Assembly (NCBI GenBank): GCA_002457215.1
Contig: NTJZ01000004.1
Location: forward strand, 124,001-188,000
Source: OM182 bacterium MED-G28
Lineage (GTDB): Bacteria; Pseudomonadota; Gammaproteobacteria; Pseudomonadales; Pseudohongiellaceae
Length of the DNA: 64,000 nt
Direction of reading: 5' to 3'
Below the pieces are notes generated by a model. That model saw only the letters and a program-made list of their open reading frames with translations, ran no database searches and had not been told where the DNA came from. Both the position numbers and the translations under genes were made by a program. Shown here one piece after another: positions 47,906 to 56,618 of the stretch (positions are counted from its first letter, which is position 1; each line of letters begins with the position of its first letter).

Positions 47906-48907
47906 ATGCCAGAGTCAGTAAATAAACTAGTAGATAAATTTGGAAGACACGTCGATTACATCCGTTTATCGGTGACAGATCGTTGTGACTTCAGGTGTGT
48001 TTATTGCATGACAGAAGATATGACTTTTCTACCGAGAACTCAGATTCTTACTTTAGAAGAGTTGTATCAAATAGCAAAAGCATTCACTGAGTTGGGCGTT
48101 AAGAAGATTCGCCTAACCGGCGGTGAGCCGATGGTTAGAACAGATGTAATGACACTTATAGAAAAATTGGGCGCACTACCAGGCATAGAGGAACTAAACC
48201 TGACAACTAATGGCGCGCAGTTAGATAAGCATGCGCCGGCCTTGAAAAGGGCTGGTGTTAATAGAATCAACATTAGTATCGATAGTCTGAATGCTGGAAG
48301 GTTTAAGAAGATTTCTCGCGTTGGAAAATTGGAGAAAGTGCTAGCCGGAATTGAGGCGGCGAGGGAAGCAGGCTTCGATCGTATTCGTTTGAACTCTGTC
48401 ATAATGCGCGGATATAACGAAGACGAAGTAATTTCGCTTACTGATTACGCGCTAGACCGGGATATTGACATAGCATTTATAGAAGAAATGCCATTAGGCG
48501 AAGCTTCAGATCATGATCGCAAAGAAACCACCTGCAGTAATGATTGGGTTAAAAATGCCATCTCGCAGAAATATGAATTAATAAATAGCACTGAACAAAC
48601 TGCGGGGCCTTCTCGTTATGCACAAATCGCTGGAAAGAAGAGTCGCATCGGTTTTATTTCACCAGTGACGCATAACTTCTGTGAAGATTGTAATAGAGTA
48701 AGAGTGACAGTAGAGGGAAGACTTCTTCTTTGTCTAGGTAATGAACATTCAATCGATCTGCGCTCGATCCTGAGAGATGAGTCTTCTAGCATGGACGATT
48801 TAAAGCAAGCAATTATTGCTTCTATGGAAATAAAGCCTGAGCGCCATTATTTCTATGATAAGGAGCATGCACAACCAGTCCGCTTAATGAATATGACTGG
48901 CGGCTAA
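47906..48907 (+). CDS. moaA: GTP 3',8-cyclase
   Basis: Radical SAM enzyme starting molybdopterin synthesis from GTP. The SAM cluster is Cys27, 31, 34 (DRCDFRCVYC) and the C-terminal cluster is Cys259, 262, 276 (FCEDCNRVRVTVEGRLLLCL). The protein ends MTGG, with the conserved double glycine that is needed for activity. LTGGEPMVRTD also fits. 333 aa. moaB follows after five bases. Confidence 0.95.
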   Translation: MPESVNKLVDKFGRHVDYIRLSVTDRCDFRCVYCMTEDMTFLPRTQILTLEELYQIAKAFTELGVKKIRLTGGEPMVRTDVMTLIEKLGALPGIEELNLTTNGAQLDKHAPALKRAGVNRINISIDSLNAGRFKKISRVGKLEKVLAGIEAAREAGFDRIRLNSVIMRGYNEDEVISLTDYALDRDIDIAFIEEMPLGEASDHDRKETTCSNDWVKNAISQKYELINSTEQTAGPSRYAQIAGKKSRIGFISPVTHNFCEDCNRVRVTVEGRLLLCLGNEHSIDLRSILRDESSSMDDLKQAIIASMEIKPERHYFYDKEHAQPVRLMNMTGG

Positions 48908-48912
48908 CTAGA

Positions 48913-49416
48913 ATGATTGTTGCGACACCATTAAAGATTGCGGTTATAACAGTTTCTGATACGCGTACCGAAGAAACTGATAAGTCAGGCAAAGTTCTTA
49001 TAGATAATCTTCTAGGTTCCGGTCATTTACTTCATTCCAAAATCATTGTTAAAGATGATGTTTACGATCTACGTGCAATAGTCTCAGCTCATATTGCAAA
49101 CCCAGAGGTTAATGTTGTGCTTACTACTGGCGGGACTGGGTTTACTTCACGGGATAACACCCAAAAGGCGTTACAAATACTTTTTGATCTTCACGTCGAA
49201 GGGTTTGGTGAATTGTTTCGTCAACTTTCTTTTGAAGAAGTTGGTAATTCGACAGTTCAGTCTCGAGTGTTCGCCGGGTTAGCTAACGGGACTATTGTGT
49301 TTTGTTTGCCAGGTTCGCCCGGTGCATGTCAAACAGGATGGAACAAAATCATAATGGACCAACTTGATAGTGACCATAAGCCCTGCAATTTTGTAGATAA
49401 GCTAAGCTTAGGCTAG
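48913..49416 (+). CDS. moaB: Molybdenum cofactor protein MoaB
   Basis: MoaB/MogA-family protein, generally adenylating molybdopterin or of related role. The motif VLTTGGTGFTSRDNTQKAL is present, with ITVSDTRTEETDKSG near the N-terminus and FCLPGSPGACQTGWNKI later. 167 aa. Probably cotranscribed with moaA. Confidence 0.92.
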   Translation: MIVATPLKIAVITVSDTRTEETDKSGKVLIDNLLGSGHLLHSKIIVKDDVYDLRAIVSAHIANPEVNVVLTTGGTGFTSRDNTQKALQILFDLHVEGFGELFRQLSFEEVGNSTVQSRVFAGLANGTIVFCLPGSPGACQTGWNKIIMDQLDSDHKPCNFVDKLSLG

Positions 49417-49582
49417 GTTATGTCTTCGCTAAGTTGAGTTTTCGGATTCGATGAATTTAAAATTACCGAAGAATAGATGATGCAATGTATTGTCCAATCG
49501 TTGGATATGTACCTGTCAGTTTGTTAATCATTCCAACTAACTTTACTGATCGGTTAACGCGTTGATAGCGAGAGCGGCTAGT

Positions 49583-49624
49583 AAAACACCAGTACAAGCG
49601 CCGAAAGGGCTTGACTGGCGTTTA
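49583..49624. terminator. Long GNRA-capped hairpin, possible bidirectional terminator
   Basis: On the plus strand AAACACCAGT pairs with ACTGGCGTTT (one wobble or mismatch), then CAAGC with GCTTG, then CC-GAAA-GG at the tip. The minus strand reads into GTTTTACTAG and the plus into GTTTAAG, so T runs are short. It separates moaB from the candidate small gene and could end either transcript. Confidence 0.45.
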
Positions 49625-49674
49625 AGTCTTGTTAAGAGTTGAAGGGCCTTCCATCTTGCCTCCCTCTAATTGTC

Positions 49675-49800
49675 TCATATAGCGGCGTAAACAATCGCGG
49701 CAGGGACGGCTAGCGCAGCTGCTACAAGCGCAACGCTTACCAGTGTAGCCTCTACAATTGGACGGGCTTTCTTTATTGTCTTGCTCATTATCTTTTCCAT
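49675..49800 (-). CDS. Candidate 41-aa single-pass membrane peptide
   Basis: Minus-strand frame beginning MEKIMSKTIKKARPIVEATL with TGA stop. A basic N-terminus (KTIKKAR) is followed by an alanine/valine-rich hydrophobic segment (LVSVALVAAALAVPAAIVYA), the layout of a small membrane protein or a signal peptide. An internal ATG at codon 5 has GGAAAAG upstream at a good distance and may be the true start (37 aa). The long hairpin 50 bases downstream could end the transcript. No family was recognised. Confidence 0.4.
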   Translation of the reverse strand: MEKIMSKTIKKARPIVEATLVSVALVAAALAVPAAIVYAAI

Positions 49801-49856
49801 TTAGTTAAGTTCAATGTTAAAAAATCCGTGCTCTCTAAAGCACAGGGCGAATGGTA

Positions 49857-49890
49857 ACACAATATGTCCATAATAGTAACATTATTGTGT
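49857..49890. repeat. 8-base inverted repeat resembling a split NrdR box
   Basis: ACACAATA (49857-49864) and TATTGTGT (49883-49890) are perfect complements with an 18-base spacer. Together the halves equal the two halves of an NrdR palindrome, but the spacer makes binding by NrdR doubtful. It sits 57 bases upstream of the candidate small gene. Confidence 0.3.
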
Positions 49891-50214
49891 ATTAAAGCGC
49901 ATATTAAGGAAGAGGTAACAAAATTTATATTATTTTAAAATTAAACCTTATATATCAATAATATAAGATTTATTTCACTAGTTCTTCTGATAGGTTCGGG
50001 GACATATTACTCGCTAACATACTGATATTAAGAATTAACTTCAAAGTTATCAATTCATCCTAGTGATTAGAAGAACGCCATTTATGTAACGATAAGTAGC
50101 ATTATAATTGACACTTTGTTCTCGCAAGCGAAACAATTACCGCAAATGAACTCGTTCTTGTTACATTGCTATTAACTAAAGTTTTGCTCTAGTTAGATCG
50201 GCTACAATCGAGGC

Positions 50215-51051
50215 ATGGCAAAAAAACCAATCATTGAATCCCCGCTCTGTGGGAAAAAAATCGCTCTTCCTGAGAGCCGTCAACTAGATGTGTTGGCAGC
50301 ATTATTTGAAAGGAGGCAAGCTAAAGTATTTCGTGTGCCCCTTGTCACTATCCTCGATACGCCAGATCAGACAGCGACTATAAAATGGTTGCATTGGTTT
50401 ATCAGAGAAACCCCAGATTATTTTATTATCCTAACTGGCGAGGGTTTGCGTCGTCTTTTAGACGCTGCGGCTAGAAATAATATTAAAGATGAATTTGTTA
50501 AAGCTTTAGGGTCGGTTCAGAAAATATGTCGTGGTCCTAAGCCTGGAAGGGCATTGAAAGAAGTCGGGCTAAGCTCTGATATAGAATCGAGCATACCTAC
50601 AAGCGAAGGAATAATGCAAACCTTAGAATCTCTCAAGCTAAGTGATTTACGAGCAGCAGTGCAACTTTATGGAGATGATCCTAATGTGCAATTAATGGCC
50701 TATCTGCATCAACAAAATTTAGCAGCAATTGAGTCCGTGGCTCCCTATGTTTATGCGGCACACAGCAATGTTGAAGAAGTGCAAGAGCTCATTGATAGGT
50801 TAAGCAACAATGAGTTGGATTTATTGGCTTTTACTAGCAAGTCTCAAGTTAAGCGCTTATTTATGGTTGCTAAAGAATTTGATCTATTAGATGACTTGCA
50901 TAAAGGATTGCTAGTCACTCACGTGGGTGCTATTGGCCCCATTGTCCAACAAGAATTATCTGATTACGGCGTGCAAGTTAGCGTCGCTCCAAGCACCAAG
51001 TATTTCATGAAACCCTTTGTTAAAGCGGCGGAATCTTTGTTTAGCTCGTAA
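50215..51051 (+). CDS. Uroporphyrinogen-III synthase-like (HEM4 family) protein
   Basis: Resembles HemD, which closes hydroxymethylbilane to uroporphyrinogen III in haem synthesis. The two-domain HemD layout is visible: IALPESRQLDVLAALFERR at the N-terminus, DYFIILTGEGLRRLLDAA, GPKPGRALKEVGLS and LAFTSKSQVKRLF, ending VTHVGAIGPIVQQELSDYGV. 278 aa. The haem gene partner hemC is not adjacent, so this could be the main enzyme or a HemD-like paralogue. Confidence 0.75.
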   Translation: MAKKPIIESPLCGKKIALPESRQLDVLAALFERRQAKVFRVPLVTILDTPDQTATIKWLHWFIRETPDYFIILTGEGLRRLLDAAARNNIKDEFVKALGSVQKICRGPKPGRALKEVGLSSDIESSIPTSEGIMQTLESLKLSDLRAAVQLYGDDPNVQLMAYLHQQNLAAIESVAPYVYAAHSNVEEVQELIDRLSNNELDLLAFTSKSQVKRLFMVAKEFDLLDDLHKGLLVTHVGAIGPIVQQELSDYGVQVSVAPSTKYFMKPFVKAAESLFSS

Positions 51052-51118
51052 GCCGCTAGTGTAGACACGCGCCAAGAGCTAGAATTGAGGTTTTGCCACA
51101 GGATTAAATATATCAACC

Positions 51119-51886
51119 ATGCGAGTAATGACATTTAACTGCAATGGTATTCGAGCTGCTGCTCGGAAAGGGTTTTTTGAATGGCTAAATGAGCAGAGCG
51201 TTGATGTGGTCTGTCTGCAGGAAACGAGAGCTCAGCTTGATCAATTGACTGCCCCGATTTTTCATCCTGAGCAATATGGCTGCCATTATTTCGACGCTGT
51301 AAAAAAAGGCTATGCTGGGACTGCTATTTATTGCAAAAAGACCCCTAAAAAAATTTCTCGTGGTTTGGGCTTTGAAGTTGCTGACACTGAAGGACGATAT
51401 ATTCAGGTAGATTTTGATAACGTGAGTGTAGCATCGCTTTATTTGCCTTCTGGCTCCTCTGGAGAAGAGCGCCAACAACGCAAGTGGGGCTTTATGGAAA
51501 AATTTATGCAGCATATGCAGAGCCTTCGGAATAAGCGGCGTGAATTTATTATCTGTGCAGATTGGAATATTTGTCACAAAAACATTGATCTTAAAAATTG
51601 GCGGCCTAACCAAAAAAATTCAGGCTTTTTACCTGAAGAGCGCCAATGGCTGGATTTGCTCTACGATGATGTAGGTTTTGTCGATGCCTTCAGGGTAGTC
51701 AATAAGGATGAGGAGCAGTATTCGTGGTGGTCTAATCGAGGCCAAGCCCGCGCTAATAATGTCGGGTGGCGTTTGGATTATCATGTCGTGACGCCAGGTT
51801 TAAAGAAAAATATTCGGTCCGCCGAAATCTATACGGAACAGAACTTTTCGGACCATGCACCAGTTATAATAGACTACGACTTTTAG
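51119..51886 (+). CDS. Exodeoxyribonuclease III-family AP endonuclease
   Basis: Cuts DNA at abasic sites and trims 3' ends. The metal and catalytic residues are intact: MTFNCNGIRAA, Glu35 (LQETRA), Asp148 and Asn150 (CADWNICHKNID), Asp220 (WRLDYHVVTPGL), Asp245-His246 (FSDHAPVIIDYD). The mid-region (SVASLYLPSGSSGEERQQRK) resembles both ExoA and the Pseudomonas catabolite regulator Crc, but Crc departs at catalytic sites, whereas this protein keeps them, so an enzyme is preferred. 255 aa. Confidence 0.88.
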   Translation: MRVMTFNCNGIRAAARKGFFEWLNEQSVDVVCLQETRAQLDQLTAPIFHPEQYGCHYFDAVKKGYAGTAIYCKKTPKKISRGLGFEVADTEGRYIQVDFDNVSVASLYLPSGSSGEERQQRKWGFMEKFMQHMQSLRNKRREFIICADWNICHKNIDLKNWRPNQKNSGFLPEERQWLDLLYDDVGFVDAFRVVNKDEEQYSWWSNRGQARANNVGWRLDYHVVTPGLKKNIRSAEIYTEQNFSDHAPVIIDYDF

Positions 51887-51933
51887 AACTTATTCATACT
51901 ATCAAGTAAATCATTTCTAGTATTAAATTATCT

Positions 51934-52536
51934 ATGAAAACTACGACACAAATACTTTCAAAACTTATACTTCTTCTCTCGATCACTGGATTCTTTGTTG
52001 CTAGCCAGGCACAAACGCTTGTCGCCGTTATCGATACATCTAAAGGTATAATAAGGGCTGAACTTAATTCGCGCGCTGCACCGACTTCGGTAGCGAATTT
52101 CGTAAATCTGGCGACCCGAGGCTTTTATGATGGGCTAACATTTCATCGAGTTGAAAGAAATTTCATGGTGCAAGGTGGTGACCCACAAGGCAACGGAACA
52201 GGTGGGCCGGGATATCAATTTAGGGGAGAAATAATTCTTAAGCATAATCAGCCTGGAATTCTTTCCATGGCAAATTCAGGTCCCGCATCTGACGGCAGCC
52301 AGTTTTTTATCACTCATTTAGCAACGCCGCATCTCGATGGGCTACATTCTGTTTTTGGTAAAGTAACTGAAGGTCAGCAAATTGTTTATCAAATTCGTCG
52401 TAGAGATGTGATTAATTCTATAACTATTGAAGGCGATATCTTTGCGGCGCTAGATGTGCGTAGTGATGAGGTTGCTGAATGGAATGGAATCTTGGATGGA
52501 CTGTTCCCAAATTTAAAATCAGCCTTTATTCCTTAA
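51934..52536 (+). CDS. Secreted cyclophilin-type peptidyl-prolyl isomerase
   Basis: Periplasmic prolyl isomerase. Signal peptide ending near VASQAQ; the core shows APTSVANFVNLA, LTFHRVERNFMVQGGDPQGN, GILSMANSGPASDGSQFFIT and HLDGLHSVFGKV, with the catalytic arginine in FHRV. 200 aa, close to PpiA length. A second, longer cyclophilin is at 17671-18513. It converges on yciI. Confidence 0.93.
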   Translation: MKTTTQILSKLILLLSITGFFVASQAQTLVAVIDTSKGIIRAELNSRAAPTSVANFVNLATRGFYDGLTFHRVERNFMVQGGDPQGNGTGGPGYQFRGEIILKHNQPGILSMANSGPASDGSQFFITHLATPHLDGLHSVFGKVTEGQQIVYQIRRRDVINSITIEGDIFAALDVRSDEVAEWNGILDGLFPNLKSAFIP

Positions 52537-52570
52537 GTTTGACATGGGATTGTTTTAATGTGGAGCTACT

Positions 52571-52867
52571 TTATAACACTTTCTTAAAGGGTTTGACGGT
52601 TACTTTGGCGTAAACACCCGCGGCTAAATAAGGGTCCGCATCAGTCCATGCTTTAGCCTCTTCTGCGCTATCGAATTCAGCAATGATTAGGCTGCCACTA
52701 AACCCGGCTTCTCCAGGGTCGTTGCTATCAATCGCAGGGTGCGGACCTGCAACTAAAAGTCTTTTTTGCTCTACTAATTCGTTTAATCGATCTAGATGAG
52801 CCGTTCGCGCCGATTTCCGTTTATCTAAACTGTTCTTAACGTCTTGACCCATTATTGCGTAGTACAT
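52571..52867 (-). CDS. yciI: YciI-family protein
   Basis: Small ferredoxin-like alpha/beta protein of uncertain role. The start was set at the internal ATG (52867): it opens [17 protein letters not shown], as in E. coli YciI, and gives 98 aa, the same length; the longer frame to 52942 would overlap yciB. The conserved His-Asp pair (RTAHLDRL and ESADPG-like [13 protein letters not shown]) is present. It follows yciB by 16 bases. Confidence 0.9.
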   Translation of the reverse strand: MYYAIMGQDVKNSLDKRKSARTAHLDRLNELVEQKRLLVAGPHPAIDSNDPGEAGFSGSLIIAEFDSAEEAKAWTDADPYLAAGVYAKVTVKPFKKVL

Positions 52868-52883
52868 GAATAATCCAAACGGG

Positions 52884-53498
52884 CTAGGCTGACTCTTCAG
52901 AATTTGAATCGCTAGCACTTTCTCCTTCTTCGATGATTGCATATTTAGCGATCATTGGCATTTGTCCTAATACAAACACGAAAGTAAGAATTAGATTGCC
53001 AAACACTTTGAATTGCAGCCAAGTGGCTTCACTGAGGGTGTATGCAACGATTAGATTAACTACACCAAGTGTAATGAAGTAGATAATCCAAAGCTTATTG
53101 AGCCTATACCAAACATCCTTTGGAGCGTCGATAGCGTGTCCCATCATGTGCTCAATGGCGGGCTTATCGCTAAAATATCTTGATGCAAAAAAGATGCTAG
53201 CAAAAATCCAGTTAACAATAGGGGCTTTCAGTTTTAAAAATGTGACACTCTGGAAGACTATAGTAAGAGAGCAGAAGAACACTACGCCGCCTAGAGTAAT
53301 CCATTGAAATTTGTCTAATTTCTTCTGAACTAATAAGAGAATCCCGTAAGTGACAACAGAGGCGACCAATAAAAATCCTGCCGCATTAAAAATTCCTCCG
53401 ACACCAATATCCAAACTGCCTAGGCTAACGATTCTTTCATCCATCGCCCATACTGAAAAAAATAATAGTAAAGGTATAAATTCAATTAATTGCTTCAT
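52884..53498 (-). CDS. yciB: Inner-membrane septation protein YciB (IspZ)
   Basis: Multi-spanning inner-membrane protein (about five helices) linked to cell envelope synthesis and septation. The opening [16 protein letters not shown] and the conserved [36 protein letters not shown] and [20 protein letters not shown] blocks are typical. 204 aa; the C-terminus is acidic and serine-rich. Operon with yciI. Confidence 0.93.
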   Translation of the reverse strand: MKQLIEFIPLLLFFSVWAMDERIVSLGSLDIGVGGIFNAAGFLLVASVVTYGILLLVQKKLDKFQWITLGGVVFFCSLTIVFQSVTFLKLKAPIVNWIFASIFFASRYFSDKPAIEHMMGHAIDAPKDVWYRLNKLWIIYFITLGVVNLIVAYTLSEATWLQFKVFGNLILTFVFVLGQMPMIAKYAIIEEGESASDSNSEESA

Positions 53499-53712
53499 TT
53501 CGGTTGGGCTCTTTTTCTGGTGCGATTTTCTTGGTTAGTATTCACTGGATATCTCGCAGGTATATTCGTTTTAATTGAATCATAATGCCTTGAGCCGCAG
53601 CATGTTAATTCATTCAGTAATAAGAGTCTGCTTTTATAGGCAGGTTAATATAGAATCTCAGTTTTTTTTGTGGTCAATATACGGCCCAATTTGGCGGGTT
53701 AAGTGGATCTCA

Positions 53713-54333
53713 ATGGCTGACTTCTTACATATTCACCCTATTAACCCGGAGCGGCGGCTTATAAAGCAGGTAGTTGATGTCTTGCTTACGGGCGGGGTAA
53801 TAGTCTATCCCACGGATTCAACTTACGCCTTGGGCTGCCATATTGGAGATAAATTAGCATTGGAAAGAATTCGCAGAATCCGCCAATTAGATGCACGACA
53901 CAACTTTACCTTAGTTTGCAGCGATCTCAGCTCACTGGCAATTTATGCTCGAGTGCACAATAGTGCCTATCGCATACTTAAGGCTTACACACCTGGTCCT
54001 TATACCTTTATTTTGAAGGCCACATCTCAAGTACCGAAACGGTTGATGCACCCAAAAAGAAAAACTATAGGTTTGCGAGTACCTGATAATTCGATTACGC
54101 AATCGATTCTTTCCAGTTTCGGTGAACCAGTTATGAGCACGAGCCTAATCTTGCCAGATGAGGATAAGCAACTATTTGATGCCTACGAAATGCGTACAAA
54201 AATTGGCAAAATGGTCGATCTCATAATAGATGGTGGAGCATGTGGTCTTGAACCAACGACTATGATTGATTTGGTTGAGGGTGTGCCGGAGGTTATGCGG
54301 ATTGGCAAAGGAGATCCTGAGCCATTTCAATGA
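53713..54333 (+). CDS. yciO: YciO/YrdC-family protein
   Basis: Sua5/YrdC/YwlC-fold nucleotide-binding protein. The frame begins at 53575, but the ATG at 53713 opens MADFLHIHPINPERRLIKQV, gives 206 aa (equal to E. coli YciO) and has an acceptable ribosome binding site. Key blocks are GGVIVYPTDSTYALGC, HNFTLVCSDLSSL, TPGPYTFILKAT and KRKTIGLRVPDN. YciO is a relative of TsaC with an unclear role. It precedes trpS. Confidence 0.93.
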   Translation: MADFLHIHPINPERRLIKQVVDVLLTGGVIVYPTDSTYALGCHIGDKLALERIRRIRQLDARHNFTLVCSDLSSLAIYARVHNSAYRILKAYTPGPYTFILKATSQVPKRLMHPKRKTIGLRVPDNSITQSILSSFGEPVMSTSLILPDEDKQLFDAYEMRTKIGKMVDLIIDGGACGLEPTTMIDLVEGVPEVMRIGKGDPEPFQ

Positions 54334-54392
54334 AGTTGGGAATATGCTCCCATGAACACTAGTAACAGTCTAAAACAGAACAGGAGTCTGGA

Positions 54393-55607
54393 TTGCCAAG
54401 AGTAAATTCACAGCAACGTGTTTTATCAGGAATGCGGCCAACCGGGCGCCTGCACCTGGGGCATTTACATGGCGTACTAAAAAACTGGATAAAGCTCCAA
54501 GATGAATATGAGTGCTTCTTTTTTGTGGCTGACTGGCATGCGCTAACAACGCATTATGGAGAACCAAATCTGTTTGAAGAAAATACAATCGATATGGTTA
54601 TTGATTGGCTCGCTGTAGGCGTTAGCCCAGAATCTGCTGCCTTATTTGTGCAATCAGAAGTGCCAGAACACGCTGAGCTGCATTTGTTGCTCTCTATGAC
54701 GACACCGCTTTCTTGGCTGGAGCGCGTGCCCAGTTATAAAGATCAGCAAGAGAAACTGCGGGAAAGGGAATTGGATACCTATGGATTTTTAGGTTATCCC
54801 TTGCTCCAGGCTGCAGATATTTTGATTTACCAATCAGGCAATGTCCCCGTGGGCGCGGATCAAGTGGCCCATGTTGAATTAACGCGGGAAGTGGCGCGTC
54901 GATTTAACCATATCTATGGGCGCGAACCTGGTTTTGAGGAGCACGCCGGAGCAGCAATTCGAAAGATGGGGAAAAAGGCTGGAAAATTGTATTCCCAACT
55001 TCGCACTGCCTATACGGAACAAGGAGATCAAGAAGCCTTGGAGAAAGCCCGGAAATTGTTGACAGAGCAACAAAATATTTCAATTGAGGACCGTGAAAGG
55101 CTTTATGGTTATTTAGAAGGTGGCGGCCAAATGATATTGGCAGAACCGAAAGCTCTTCTAACACCATCTTCAAAAATGCCTGGGCTAGATGGTCAAAAAA
55201 TGTCTAAATCCTATAACAATACCATCAGCCTAAGAGAGCCCTTAGATGAAGTTAAGAAAAAAATCAGTACCATGCCAACCGACCCGGCTAGGGTTCGCTT
55301 AGTAGACCCTGGCGACCCTGAGAAATGCCCGGTCTGGCAATTACATCAAGCTTATTCTGATGAAATCACTAAAAATTGGGTGATGGAAGGGTGTAAGAGT
55401 GCCGGTATTGGTTGTCTGGAATGTAAGAGCCCAGTTATTGATGCGGTTATCACTGAGCTTGAACCAATTCAGAAAGAAGCGGTTCAATATGAAAAAGACC
55501 CTGACCTGGTTCGTTCAATAATTGCTGATGGAAGTGAGATGGCTCGGGAAAGTGCCAAAGAAACTCTTGCAGATGTTCGAGCGGCAATGGGCCTTAACAA
55601 GTGGTAA
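54393..55607 (+). CDS. trpS: Tryptophanyl-tRNA synthetase
   Basis: Charges tRNA-Trp. HLGH is at residues 21-24 (GMRPTGRLHLGHLHG) and KMSKS at 269-273. Start is TTG, preceded by AGGAGTCTGGA with the SD at a good distance. 404 aa against 334 in E. coli, because of an insertion near residues 184-250 (KKAGKLYSQLRTAYTEQGD region) that I recall in Pseudomonas-type TrpS. TrpS lies between yciO and scpA, on the same strand. Confidence 0.95.
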   Translation: MPRVNSQQRVLSGMRPTGRLHLGHLHGVLKNWIKLQDEYECFFFVADWHALTTHYGEPNLFEENTIDMVIDWLAVGVSPESAALFVQSEVPEHAELHLLLSMTTPLSWLERVPSYKDQQEKLRERELDTYGFLGYPLLQAADILIYQSGNVPVGADQVAHVELTREVARRFNHIYGREPGFEEHAGAAIRKMGKKAGKLYSQLRTAYTEQGDQEALEKARKLLTEQQNISIEDRERLYGYLEGGGQMILAEPKALLTPSSKMPGLDGQKMSKSYNNTISLREPLDEVKKKISTMPTDPARVRLVDPGDPEKCPVWQLHQAYSDEITKNWVMEGCKSAGIGCLECKSPVIDAVITELEPIQKEAVQYEKDPDLVRSIIADGSEMARESAKETLADVRAAMGLNKW

Positions 55608-55692
55608 GTGGTAAAATACCGGGGAACCGTGAGCTTTTCAGATTCAATTGGGGTAAAATCAACCTCATATCTTAGTAATACGGACCATTAGA

Positions 55693-56595
55693 TTGACGAT
55701 TACTGGTACCGATGCCGGAACAGATAACCTTTATTCCCAAGGGGAGTCAGATTCCCCTTCAGAAAACATCACTGCCAACCCAATACTAAATCCTTCCGAC
55801 GATAATGCTCATTTGTCTGAGCAAGGTGAATTGCCCTTTGCTTTTGTTGCAGGCGAAGCAATCACAGAAGTTCCAAAAGATTTGTATATTCCACCAGATG
55901 CCCTAGAAATATTTTTGGAAGCATTCGAAGGGCCCCTAGATCTGCTGCTGTATTTAATTAAGCGTCAAAACATCGATATTTTGGATATTAATGTTGCCGA
56001 TATTACTGATCAGTACATGGCCTACGTAGATTTAATGGATTCCAGTCAATTTGAGCTGGCGGCAGAATATTTGGTAATGGCAGCCATGTTGGCTGAAATT
56101 AAATCACGGATTTTATTACCAAGACCAGAAGAAGAGGTGGAAGAGGGCGACCCTCGCATGGAGCTTATTCGGCGTCTTCAAGAATATGAGCGTTATAAGC
56201 AGGCAGCTGAAGATATTAATGAAGTTCCTCGAATGGATCGCGAACTCTATCAAGCGAATGCGTCACTGCCTGTTATTGAGAGAATAACTCCTGATCCCGA
56301 TGTGAAATTGCAGGAAATTTTAATGGCGCTCTCTGGAGTTTTGAAAAGAGGGGATATGTTTGAGCATCACCATATTCAATTCGAGACCTTATCCACTCGG
56401 GAAAAGATGTCTGAAATTATGGTGAGACTGTCGGAACATAAATTTATACCGTTGGGTTCGCTGCTTTCTAGAGAGGAAGGTAGGTTAGGTGTAGTGGTTA
56501 CTTTTCTTGCCGTTATGGAATTGATGAAAGATTCAATGGTTGAGATAGTTCAAACGGACCCATTTGGTCCAATTCACGTTAAGTCTAGAACTTAA
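55693..56595 (+). CDS. scpA: Segregation and condensation protein A
   Basis: Kleisin that binds SMC and ScpB in chromosome condensation. The conserved N-terminal motif FLEAFEGPLDLLLYLIKRQN starts near residue 75, and the C-terminal winged-helix region includes LVVTFLAVMELMKDS. An acidic N-terminal extension of about 70 residues precedes the core (ELPFAFVAGEAITEVPKDL). Start is TTG at 55693; an internal TTG could also serve. 300 aa. scpB follows after 23 bases. Confidence 0.92.
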   Translation: MTITGTDAGTDNLYSQGESDSPSENITANPILNPSDDNAHLSEQGELPFAFVAGEAITEVPKDLYIPPDALEIFLEAFEGPLDLLLYLIKRQNIDILDINVADITDQYMAYVDLMDSSQFELAAEYLVMAAMLAEIKSRILLPRPEEEVEEGDPRMELIRRLQEYERYKQAAEDINEVPRMDRELYQANASLPVIERITPDPDVKLQEILMALSGVLKRGDMFEHHHIQFETLSTREKMSEIMVRLSEHKFIPLGSLLSREEGRLGVVVTFLAVMELMKDSMVEIVQTDPFGPIHVKSRT

Positions 56596-56618
56596 GGAGT
56601 GCCTGGAGTAGCTTTGAC

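Larger units (their letters stand above)
49417..50214. other. Long intergenic region after moaB
   Basis: 798 bases, AT-rich, between moaB and the HemD-like gene. It holds a long hairpin (49583-49624), a candidate 41-aa membrane peptide gene on the minus strand (49675-49800), an 8-base inverted repeat (49857-49890) and a short AT hairpin (CTTATAT/ATATAAG at 49947-49967). TACAAT at 50203-50208 lies six bases before the next ATG, so that gene could be read from a leaderless or near-leaderless transcript. Confidence 0.5.

Noticed and set aside
49453-49620. Minus-strand frame with protein-like end (residues such as KLTGTYPTIGQYIASSILR).
   Set aside because: It has an in-frame stop just upstream, a weak TTG start only, and its 5' part is the long hairpin; kept out as probably chance.
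51119-51886. Identification as the regulator Crc.
   Set aside because: All exonuclease III catalytic residues are retained, so an enzyme is more likely.
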